The notes under the pieces: generated by a model
Databases searched by the model: none
What the model saw: the letters and a program-made list of their open reading frames with translations, nothing else
What the model was told of the DNA's origin: nothing
Source: Bemisia tabaci
Taxonomy: Eukaryota; Arthropoda; Insecta; Hemiptera; Aleyrodidae
Assembly (NCBI RefSeq): GCF_918797505.1
Contig: NC_092797.1
Coordinates: forward strand, 38,019,372 to 38,083,371
Length of the DNA: 64,000 nucleotides
Direction: 5' to 3'
Position numbers and translations under genes: made by a program
Shown here: positions 44,620 to 53,445 of the stretch, one piece after another
Numbering within the stretch: the first letter of the stretch is position 1
Layout: each line of letters opens with the position of its first letter

Positions 44620-47255
44620 ATTAAAAATTTAGTCACTTCGTGCCAAGAGGACTTCCTAGTTGTTGAAGTTCCTAAAACTGTTACTGGACTATGTAATTTT
44701 GTTAAGTTTTTCCAAATTTGCAATTATTTGTACTTGTCAATTAATGGCTTATTGTTTTTGTTATGATTCAGATTTGTTAAAAGAACCACTCAATTTCATG
44801 ATCTACTATTATTAATGTTGCTAAGTTTAATTTATATTTATCGTTATTGTAAGCCTAAAAAGTTTTATAAGGGTTCTAACCCTCCGATTGGAATTCGCAA
44901 AATAGCATTTCATTGAGAGTATTGATAGTAACGAGAGTAATCTAAGTCAATTGGTTAATTTTTTGTATACTTACACTACTTGGTTGTTGATTAAGACTGA
45001 AAAGTTTGACGGTTCACATAAATCATAACATTATATTTATAAAGATGTCATACGAAGATGAATGTTAGGTCCAAAGAATGAACATGCCCGTGACATCTTC
45101 TGGATTTCGAGGAATGTAATTTTAGCAATTGGATCTCATGGGATCTCGCGCATTCAAAAAGAAAGCATTTTAGGACTAAATTTTGAGTTTTGACATTAAG
45201 TCTCTCACCAATGATATATTCTGAAACAACCCTCATTCGAAGTATCAAAATTCGAAATTTTCAAAAAAATCACCGGATAAATCCGATTGAGAGTCTGAAG
45301 TCCTTTAGGGACATGGTAATACAACTTAGCTATTCATTTATAACGCTAAACTTAAAAATCAAGTAAAAAGTGGTATTTTAGACATATTCAAACTACAGTT
45401 GTTTACATGGATTAAAACATAGCTCGAAACTGTGAAAACAAATGTATTTATGTTGTTTACATCTGAATGTTTCTTGGCGTAAAATATTTTGAAAAGAAAA
45501 ACAAGGAAAATCCTTCAGCTGATTTTTCGAAGTTCTGAGAAATATTTGATGCACAGATCATAGAAACATTTTCAAGATGAACTTTAATCTAATGAAATCA
45601 ATAGAACTTCTACACTTGTAAAAACTTCAAACATTATTCGATTGCCACGCTGTGGGTTTTTAGGCAGTGTGATAACCGAGTCAAATAATGTCTGAATGTT
45701 TTAAATAAAAAAAAACACCTTTTAAATTGAGCACGCCCCTGTCCCTTTTCATCGTGGCATTGCTAATAAGTCGAATTGTATCAAAGTTTATGTATCTAGC
45801 CATCTGTTTTGTTTCTTTTTCACTCGGTTTTTCCGTTCTCTTCCTAAGAATCATTATCTGAGAATGCACCGTTCGTTATTCAAACTATACACGTATATCT
45901 TGCACTTTACATATTCACTGAGTTTTGAGACTTACTATCCTAATTTTTGCACTTTATAAAAGCTCCCACTCAAGTTTAAATATTGGTGGCTGGTTGAAAT
46001 CAAATAAATCTATGAACGCACAAAACTTCCATAACACTAAATATATAATTTGTAAAATATTGAAAATAATACATTCCCGAGTCGTCCGCAAGGCGCTTTT
46101 GTTTTTCCTTTCATCCATATTCAAAGATAATTTAAGTTTGCTAAACAAAAAGAGCCTAAATGTTTAAGTCAGTGAAAGCATGTATTTGTAAATTCTTATA
46201 GATTGAAATAATAATCAGTTCCTCACAGTCCAAAGCTCCTAGAATTTTCAAAAGGATTTTCTTAATCCGTCAGACGAATCACAGGAAGTATCACCGAAAA
46301 TCCCTGCATATTTTTCTGCAAACCACGGAAGATTCTAGTCATTACGTATCTTGTTTGTAAGAGGGCATTAACAAGTGAATGCTCTGAACGATTAGTATAT
46401 TAAATTTAGTTATTTCCTACTTTGAAAGTCACATTTATAAATATGTTTAAGTGTTTTCGCATAAGTAGTCAATTGCTATGGCTGTTGAAAAGTATGAAGT
46501 GTGGGTTTTTTCCCCAAAAGTAAATCCTACGAATTTTATATTTTTATAATTCCTAAAAAAACAGAATATAATTCCTAGTCTCTCCGATTCGTGCATTATA
46601 GTAAAAATTAGTGTAAGAGGTGAGAACTGTCATTATCTCAAATGTGTATTGTGAACACATCAACGATTCACTACTAAATATTTAAGAAAAAAGCGCTTCA
46701 GATATGCTTCGCTCATACAGTTATTATCATATACCTTTATGTCCTAGGGTAATATTGACCTCGTGAACTAACTTTGAAAGTGCATGCTTATATTGGCGTT
46801 TCTTATTGATATCATAAGTTGTCATTGTTAACTGAGAGATAGAGGCCGATATTGCTTTATGACGCAGACCTTAATACAATTTTAAGCACAGGAGAAAATG
46901 GATGAAGGAAAGGCAAAAAAGAAAGTGCAGCACGTATAGATTCGAGTTTTTTGGGGGGTGGACATGCTTAATCTTACTTATTTTACTATGTAAGAATTTA
47001 ATCGTCCACAATTATATATTCTCTTGCCAGTAAAGTAATTCTGAAATGATAATCAGATTTCCCGTTTATAAACAGACTCTTATCGATTCGATTGTATTTT
47101 CCCATTTTCATTTTAGAATGTAAAAATGTTTTGTTAGGGTAGTCTCTCCTACCACGTCCAGGAGAATTATGACTTACTGTATTCATAATACCAGGTGGTG
47201 ATCCGTCTTAGTGATATTAAAACCATAGATTTCAATTTACAAGATTAGGAGCTGT
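44620..47255. other. 3' flank of the syntrophin gene
   Basis: Presumed 3' untranslated region followed by intergenic DNA. The first AATAAA I noticed on the + strand is at 45704-45709 (an ATTAAA is at 45411), so the cleavage site is uncertain. AT-rich with no recognisable repeats or exons; unusually repeat-poor for this window. Confidence 0.6.
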
Positions 47256-47417
47256 CAGGGGCGGATCCAGCAATTCGGCAACAATGGATTTCCTCCATTT
47301 AATCCTATGTTAAATAATCGATTCTTGGAGGGGCACCTGGCCCCTCCAAGAATCGATTATTTAACATAGGTTTAAATGGAGAAGAACAGTGTTGCCAATT
47401 TGCTGGATCCGCCAATG
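47256..47417. mobile_element. hAT-like MITE (CAGGGGCGGATCCAGCAA), copy 2
   Basis: 162 bp, termini CAGGGGCGGATCCAGCAA and, inverted, CATTGGCGGATCCAGCAA. Exact 8-bp duplication GGAGCTGT at 47248-47255 and 47418-47425. Its centre is a perfect palindrome around GGGGCACCTGGCCCC. Same family as 7996-8158. Confidence 0.9.
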
Positions 47418-47799
47418 GGAGCTGTCCCCGAACCTGCATGCTATCCATCTTCAACCGGACGAAATTAAATGGATGTCTATTATCCTTAAAGTTTTAAATC
47501 TTCTTATACTGAGTTTGTATTTCATTACTTATATTTTTATACTTAAATTTTAACCATATCTGAAAATGTTTATCGCCAATAAAGTTAGTTATTGTTTTCA
47601 AATTCTTCAGCTTCTTTTTTTCTTTAAACTTAAATAAAAATTATAAAGCAAGGAGGTTGGAAAAACAGGAAAGATAGTAAATATCCAGATCATTCTAGAT
47701 GAAGATAATCTAGAATCTAATCTAAAGCCGAATCTAGAATAGATTTTATTACATATGTTTGAATGATAGAAAAACGGCATCGCCAACTTGCAAGAATTA

Positions 47800-47945
47800 C
47801 TGCTGAAAAGTCGGAGCGGCGTGCTTCCGGCGTGAGAGGCTCACCGGCGCCTACAAACCTAAGTGGATACTTCACGCATTGCACAATGCTTGAAGTATCC
47901 ACTTAGGTTTGTAGGCGCCAATGCGTGTTTCAAGTGACAGAACGA
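47800..47945. repeat. Hairpin fragment of the CCCTGG element family
   Basis: GTCGGAGCGGCGTGCTTCCG, then hairpin 47841-47923 with arms CCTACAAACCTAAGTGGATA plus CTTCACGC and GCTTGAAGTATCCACTT plus AGGTTTGTAGG. It lacks the outer part of the larger elements. The upstream part resembles 25850-25880. Confidence 0.75.
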
Positions 47946-48714
47946 CGCCCTGGCCTGTCTGCTATCTCCTGTTTGACAATTCAACTACACCACTTTGATC
48001 TAAGAAAACACCTTTTCCGGTTCATTTTAGAGACAACATACAAAGATGTATCAAAATTGTTCTTATGAAGATAGGACATTTTATGGGTGAGCCGGAAATA
48101 GCGGTTCATCATTGGGAAATGAGTACATTGCTAGAATGTGCCGTCACAAAGATTTCTTCAGGAAGTTGAAGATATTGAGCATTCTTTCTTAAGCTCCTGG
48201 TGACTTACATTTTCCATACATCATTATCCTTGTCCTTGTGTGCGTCAGTATGGACGTGCGTTTTTATGGATAAAACCCTCTTCGGAAAAAAGTGTAGCAT
48301 GACGCCTCCTTTCATAGTCCAGTCTAAATATGTTTGCAACAGCGTATCCGTAAAATAATGCCTGCTCTTTTATTTCAATTCCAATAGTTTTGCTTTAAGT
48401 AGAGTATGTATTTGTATATCTCTTGGAAAGAAAATTGTTCACGAATGAGTGATTCTCGATCCTCGGAAAATACTCAGTTTAATACCGAGTTGAAAGCACG
48501 ATGACTACAGGATCGTCCGTATTGATGACCATGATTTTTCAGATTTTTGCTTTTCTGCCTCTTCTGCTCACCCATATCAACCTCTTCTAAGTAATTTTTG
48601 TCCTATATATGCTAGGTACCAAGTACCTCCAGGTGTGCCCTCCTTCATGAATTGGCTCCTAACCCTAGTTTGATGACAGACTCAGATCGCAGGCCTTCTA
48701 TCGCAAGATGATTG
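47946..48714. other. Intergenic stretch without recognised feature
   Basis: AT-rich. A weak inverted pair (GGGTGAGCCGGAAATAGCGG near 48085, and ACGTGCGTTTTTATGGATAA near 48255) belongs to the 16.9-kb inverted-repeat family but is degraded. Confidence 0.5.
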
Positions 48715-49170
48715 AGAAAGCATCGAGAATTGGAGGAAGGAGCAAAATAAGAAGAAAAAGGAGGAAAAGAAGAGATAGAAGGCGTAGAGGTGGAAGAGAA
48801 GAAGCGGAAAAAGAGGAAAAAGAGGGAAAATAGGGAAAAGAGGGAAAAAAGGAAAAAGAGGAAAAAGAGAGAAAATGAGGAAGAAAAAAATGGAGATGAA
48901 GAAGATGAGGAGGGTCAGGAGGAAAAATAATACGGAAACAACGAGCAGAGGGAGAGGAAGAAGAAGAGGAACAAAAAAATTTATCTTCATCCATATTTCC
49001 CTTCTTTTTCTCTAACTTCCTGTCCTTTTCTTCCATCCTTTTCCCCTTTAACTACTTCTGCTCCTTGTCCATCCTCATCGTTCTTCGACTCTTCTCCTCC
49101 TCCTTCATTTTCTTCCTCCTCCTCTCCTCCTTTTCCTGCTGTTTCGTTCTCCGATTCCTGATGCGTTCCC
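48715..49170. repeat. Purine tract switching to pyrimidine tract
   Basis: 48715-48970 is almost all A/G on the + strand (GAGGAAAAAGAGGGAAAATA type); 48985-49140 is almost all C/T (CTCCTCCTCCTTCATTTTCT type). Long overlapping - strand frames encode only Phe/Leu/Ser/Pro low complexity and are rejected as genes. The same purine-then-pyrimidine arrangement occurs at 10390-10690. Confidence 0.8.
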
Positions 49171-50212
49171 GACTGACATCAACGACAGGAGTCCTCAGCT
49201 ATCCCACACGTCTGAAAACCCCAAACCAATTAAACCATGACCAACTTCCCTCGTCCGAAAGCGACAACCCGAGAAAATCAAGCATCATTTTTTCCCGCGC
49301 ATCGAAGTGGCAACGCGAGACGAGCTTTGCGTTGGCGCTAAGTTCGCGCTCCCGCCTCGACTGCGCCGCCGGGGCCGCGGGGGTGGAAGGGGGGGGGGGG
49401 GGGCTGGCGTGGCGCGCGCGTCGTCGGGATGACAAATGACGAGGACCCGACAGCCCTGCCATCTTACGGCGATGACTTCTAAAAGTTATGATAAATCACC
49501 TGTCAAAATATCGCTCGCTCTCTCGTGTGTTTTGTTCGAGGCAGTGACAGTTAAAAACACACGCACACATACACATCGAAAAAACGGGGAGGGGGGTGGG
49601 CCGCAAGACGAGGAGGAGGCTAAGGGGAAAAAATTGTTGTATTATCCTATATTTCCGTTTGTGAGGGATGCTCCGCCGACTTGAAAGACGTAACCCCGAT
49701 CTCGTGTGAGCCCTGGGGAGTATAGGGTCATACGGAGGGTATGTCTCAAACTTGAAGTGGGGTTGTTATTGTCGCTGGAGGGGCGATGGCGTGCTGACAG
49801 CTTAGAACCTGTTCTGAGCTGGCGACTAACTATCGTGTCATTCATCACGGCTCTCATTAATTCCGAGACCCGCGACCCGCGACGCTACAAAGAACTTATA
49901 TCCGTCATTAGCATCGATGGACCGGTGACGAAATTAAACATGTCATTCAGATGAGTTCACTCCACCTAGGACGCCTTTTCATCTTGGGCTATTATAGCGT
50001 CAGCCGCACTCCGCGGCGAGGAGGAAGGCGAGCGGGTGGCGCCCTCTAGCAGGCAGGTGACAGCCGCAGCGGGTTGCCCACTCTCGAGCCCTCGGGACGC
50101 CGCCGGGTTATTAGGCGAGCGGGGATGCCACTCTTACCCATAATGGCTTCTGTGGTTATTCCATGTCTGATAGACTCGGGGCTCTTGAATCTGAGTCTTC
50201 GGCTTTCGAATC
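49171..50212. other. CpG-rich intergenic block
   Basis: Includes two GC-rich peaks (about 49320-49435, with a G15-type run in GGAAGGGGGGGGGG, and 49990-50130, with GGACGCCGCCGGGTTATTAG). No exon with domain similarity was found. Such blocks often mark promoters in otherwise AT-rich insect DNA, but there is no visible start site or gene to attach it to. Confidence 0.4.
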
Positions 50213-50531
50213 AGAAAAAGGGGATGAACAAGACGGGAATGACGAAGACGGGAATGAGAAAGACGACAACGAATTTGAAGAAGAATATGTGGAGGAAGAA
50301 AAATAAGAGGAAGTGGAGAGAAAATAGGATAAAAATAAGTGGAGGAGGAAAAACAAGAGGAAGAAAAGAGAAAATAGGATAAGAATAAGTGGAGGAGGAA
50401 AAATAAGAGGAAGTAGAGAGAAAATATGATAAGAATAAGTGGAGGAAGGAAAATAGGGGGAAGTAGAGAGAAAATAGAATAGGAATAAGTGGAAGAAGAA
50501 AAATAAGAGGAAGTAGAGAGAAAATAGGGTA
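50213..50531. repeat. 50-bp minisatellite (left part)
   Basis: From 50307, 50-bp units beginning GAGGAAGTAGAGAGAAAATA and continuing AAGTGGAGGAGGAAAAATAA repeat at 50307, 50357, 50407, 50457 and 50507. Before that lies less regular purine-rich DNA. The array is interrupted by the 941-bp element at 50532 and resumes at 51473. The long - strand frames (145-153 residues) are Phe/Leu/Ser-rich translation of this array. Confidence 0.93.
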
Positions 50532-51472
50532 CCCTGGTAAAAATTGGCGATAGGAGCTGCGTTTAAAAATGCCATAGGAGTTCTTATAGCCGACTGCATA
50601 AGGCGATAGAAAATCATAAAGCTGGCTGTAGAAAGTGGAAAAAATCATTCGGCCGGGCTACACGAAGCGAAAAAAAAATTATACAGCCGGGCTATAGTTC
50701 CTATCGCCGGGCTTTACGCTTTATCACCTGGCTGTTGCTTTTCCGCCATCGGCTATAAAAGGCTATAGGAAATTGTGTAGAAATTCGTGTGCTTTGTAAA
50801 TCCTCAAGTTTGTACGGAATCACCTTAATATCTACAAAACGCAAATTATATTTTCCTTTACTACATATTTTCTTTCATCAATTAAAATGAGAATAATCTA
50901 TATAGAGTGTGCAAACATTTCAAAGTCATGAGTTGAAAAACGCTGACTCCACGAGATTAAATATTAGAGCCTAACACAAAGCGGAGCGGCGGCGCACTGG
51001 CGCCTACAAACCCAACAGGGATACTTCACGCATCGCGCAATGCTTGAAGTATCCCTGTTAGGTTTGTAGGCGCCAATGCGCGTTTCGCGCTGGCTGACCG
51101 CCCGCCGCGCCGCGCCGCAGCGTACCGCGGCGTTTGAGGCAACTATTTCACACCGGAGGTATTGCACAGGCGCTCCAACATATTAGGAATGGCAGGCATC
51201 GGCATCCTTCAAAAGTACGGAGCTTTCCTCTCAAAATAAATCAAGATACTACGGCCCAAAAAGAGAGTGGTAGTCGTAACTCACTAAGTCCTAGCATCCG
51301 TAATTAGTAACGTTTAGCATACACTTTATCGCCAGGCTGTTGCTTAGTCGCCATCGGCTATGAAAAGCTATGAGAAATTGTGTTCGGCTATAGAATCTAT
51401 TGGAAATCTTACAGCCGGCTGTAGATCTATGGTATTTTGGAACACAGATTCTACTGCCAATTTTTACCAGGG
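50532..51472. mobile_element. TIR element 'CCCTGGTAAAAATTGGC', copy 2
   Basis: 941 bp, same ends and order as 8910-9858, inserted in the fifth unit of the 50-bp minisatellite. Because the neighbouring units give the empty-site sequence, the target duplication can be read directly as TA (50530-50531 and 51473-51474). It has the family's GGCTATA subterminal repeats and the 90-bp hairpin at 50992-51081 (arms not quite perfect here: ACCCAAC against GTTAGGT). No transposase. Confidence 0.92.
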
Positions 51473-51525
51473 TAAGAATAAGTGGAGGAAGAAAAATAAG
51501 AGGAAGTAGAGAAAAAATAGGATTA
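51473..51525. repeat. 50-bp minisatellite (right part)
   Basis: Resumes in register after the insertion: AGAATAAGTGGAGGAAGAAA then AATAAGAGGAAGTAGAGAAA. Confidence 0.9.
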
Positions 51526-51632
51526 GGAAACACTAAGGAGTTATTAACCTTTTAATTTCTATTCATTTTTTTCATGTTCTTCTTTTTCTTCCACGCCATC
51601 TTCATTTTCTTCCTTTTTTACGTGAAAAATCA
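51526..51632. other. Pyrimidine-rich spacer
   Basis: TTCTTCTTTTTCTTCCACGC-type sequence between the minisatellite and the TIR below. Again purine DNA followed by pyrimidine DNA. Confidence 0.6.
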
Positions 51633-51837
51633 AATTATAACGGATATCTACAACGCTGGAAACTGAAAAAATGTTTTTCCCCCAGCCCTGCTACCAATAT
51701 ACACCATGGGACATGTCTTCTTCTAAAACTTCAACAAATATGTACGGCGCTCATGAGATAACTATTCGAGCTCTGGTGTTGATCATATTGCTGTCCGCCG
51801 AAATTGAAGGCGAAACAGATACGTGAGAGATCTGGTT
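51633..51837. repeat. Left inverted terminus (about 205 bp) of an older element that hosts the BEL insertion
   Basis: AATTATAAC, TTTTTCCCCCAGCCCTG, GGCGCTCATGAGATAACTAT and TGCTGTCCGCCGAAATTGAA here are the inverse of 60050-60253. The two arms are about 80-85% alike by eye. Before the BEL insertion they would have been about 0.7-0.9 kb apart. No coding region is recognised between them apart from the retroelement. Confidence 0.85.
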
Positions 51838-52143
51838 TGGCAGTTCCTACCTCTTTGATAGAATTTATACATTTATACATAGATGTTGTGAAATAATTAT
51901 TCAAGCGATAATACTGACCAAATTATCTATCCAACATTTGGAGGAGCAATGCACACAAACGGTAACTATATTTCGCAAGTCCGACCTTTACTTCATGTTA
52001 TATCAGCGACAACAAAAACACGATTTACGTGCTCCAAAATTGGTTCAAGATGAATCGACCTGCATATCTGTGCGTCCAATGTCTACTTTCATTCAGGGCC
52101 GAGAGAAATTTCAAGTACATTTTAGATTCACGCACATTACATA
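51838..52143. other. Interior of the older TIR element, left of the BEL insertion
   Basis: Unique AT-rich sequence. A 75-residue frame runs through it without family features. It ends with the TAAAC target site. Confidence 0.5.
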
Positions 52144-52148
52144 TAAAC
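52144..52148. other. 5-bp target site duplication (left), TAAAC
   Basis: TAAAC immediately precedes the left LTR and is repeated at 59631-59635 immediately after the right LTR. Short 4-6 bp duplications are usual for BEL/Pao integrases. Confidence 0.9.
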
Positions 52149-52479
52149 TGTCGCGTATCTTATAGTTTCGGAGGACCAGGGTCTAACCAGGAAAATGGAT
52201 GGGCGCTCTCAGAACCACGATGACGTCAATGACAGTCGGATGCGGATTTCATCAGCGAGCGCCCATGGAAAATAAATATAACGGTAACATAAAACGCATA
52301 AATAGCCTTGACCGGCGTATAACTTAAAATATCTTCAGGACAATAAAGACGTGAACAATGAAGTTTGTGAATGTATCAAGCAAAGAAAACAGGTCCCTGT
52401 GCAGCCTTGACCGGCGTGCTCAAAAAGGAAATGAAAGTGACATCTGGAAATAAAAGAATATACTTGTGGTCAGTTCAGA

Positions 52480-52770
52480 GAGGTGGCAGCTTTGACCAGC
52501 GTACCGAGAGGGTGACGAGAAAGTGGTAGCTTTAACCAGCGTACCAAGAGATGGAGACAAAGTGGTAGCTTTAACCAGCGTACCAAGAGAGTGAAGAGAA
52601 AGTGGTAGCTTTGACCAGCGTACCAAGAGATGGAGACAAAGTGGTAGCTTTAACCAGCGTACCAAGAGAGTGAAGACAAAGTGGTAGCTTTAACCAGCGT
52701 ACCAAGAAAGTGAAGGGAAAGTGGTAGCTTTGACCAGCGTACCAGGAGATGACAGCTTTCACCAGCGTGC
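52480..52770. repeat. Tandem array of about 39-40 bp units inside the LTR
   Basis: Seven to eight units sharing AGCTTTRACCAGCGTACCRAG with spacers alternating between GAGATGGAGACAAAGTGGT and AGAGTGAAGAGAAAGTGGT. Two isolated relatives (AGCCTTGACCGGCGT) lie at 52303 and 52403. The other LTR has the same array at about 59038-59330. Likely transcribed, because it lies downstream of the TATA-like motif on the - strand. Confidence 0.95.
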
Positions 52771-52905
52771 CGAGAGGAGTGAAGAGGAAGACTGGCGCTT
52801 GTCTGACTGACCGCATGGGTTTTTATAGGAGTGGTTGCATAACCGTCAATGTGTTATGCAACGAGGCATAGTGGTTACGCAACTAGTCACGTAACCAGAT
52901 CTTAT

Positions 52906-52940
52906 ATAAGCTTATCTTATATAAGCTTATAGCGCATTGT
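52906..52940 (-). promoter_or_regulatory. Duplicated TATA-like motif in the LTR
   Basis: The word ATCTTATATAAGCTT occurs twice in tandem (16-bp spacing). It is nearly palindromic, so both strands read TATATAAG. On the - strand it lies about 130-165 bp into the LTR, a plausible position for the end of U3. The same duplication is in the 5' LTR near 59458-59490. Confidence 0.6.
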
Positions 52941-53071
52941 TGCCTCACTGGGCGAATGAACATAAAGGAAACTTCTAAAAAAGGAGTTCACTGGGTGAAA
53001 AACACTTAGAAAACGGTAGAATGAACGCAAAGAGTAACTTCTAGAAAATGGGCATGTCCTATGCCCCTACA

Positions 53072-53086
53072 TACCCCCCACCAAAA
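53072..53086 (-). other. Polypurine tract
   Basis: Directly upstream (on the - strand) of the 3' LTR the sequence is TTTTGGTGGGGGGTA. A purine run abutting the 3' LTR is where plus-strand DNA synthesis is primed in LTR retroelements. Confidence 0.8.
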
Positions 53087-53445
53087 TGCACAATCAGTGT
53101 GCATTTTTGAAGAAAGCACGTAACTTATAAGTGTAAAACAGCGGAATCGAATAGTTAAGCGGCTTGACCCAAGCCGCTGAACGGCTTGAACAATTTAGCG
53201 ACCGCGTTCGATTCTAGCTCCATTGTGAGCAAAGGGACAGTAAGTCGGATATCAGAGGGGGAGGGGGGTTAAGGATATACTGACCGTAAGGATTTGAGTG
53301 AGACACAAAACGACAAACAAACGAGTGAAAATGAACTTAAACTTTAATAACTTTCGATAGTTTACTAGCGACTGCAGGTAAATTTTAGTGAGCCCGACAC
53401 GTGAAGCCCGCTGCAGTCTGGGAGGTACTGAATCCGCTAACGAAC
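53087..53445 (-). other. Non-coding segment between integrase and 3' LTR
   Basis: About 360 bp with no envelope-like or other frame. Contains a G-rich run (GAGGGGGAGGGGGGTTAAGG on +) that may act as a second polypurine tract. Confidence 0.6.

Larger units (their letters stand above)
52149..53071 (-). repeat. 3' LTR of the BEL/Pao element (923 bp)
   Basis: On the - strand it begins TGTAGGGGCATAGGACATGC and ends ATACGCGACA, so it has the canonical TG...CA ends. I see no substitutions against the 929-bp 5' LTR; the differences are five single- or double-base length changes, mostly in homopolymers. It carries the tandem array 52480-52770, a duplicated TATA-like word (52906-52940) and a TGACGTCA motif at 52221-52228. 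Confidence 0.96.

Noticed and set aside
48682..49036. Two overlapping - strand frames of 102-112 residues
   Set aside because: Translation of a purine tract; the residues are almost only Phe, Leu, Ser and Pro with no domain pattern.
49065..49684. Frames of 82-124 residues in the CpG-rich block
   Set aside because: Overlapping frames on both strands with Ser/Arg/Pro bias expected from GC-rich DNA; no motif and no start context.
50156..50648. - strand frames of 145-153 residues
   Set aside because: They are translations of the 50-bp minisatellite and the end of the CCCTGG element; the repeats in the protein simply reflect the tandem DNA.
52480..52770. Regularly spaced repeats resembling a CRISPR array
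   Set aside because: Units are contiguous with only two alternating spacer types, lie in a retrotransposon LTR of an animal genome and are duplicated in the second LTR.
52420..52816. Repeat-rich - strand frames (GTLVKATTLSPS-type repeats)
   Set aside because: They lie wholly in the LTR and come from its tandem array; the same frames recur, shifted, in the other LTR. Not a gene.
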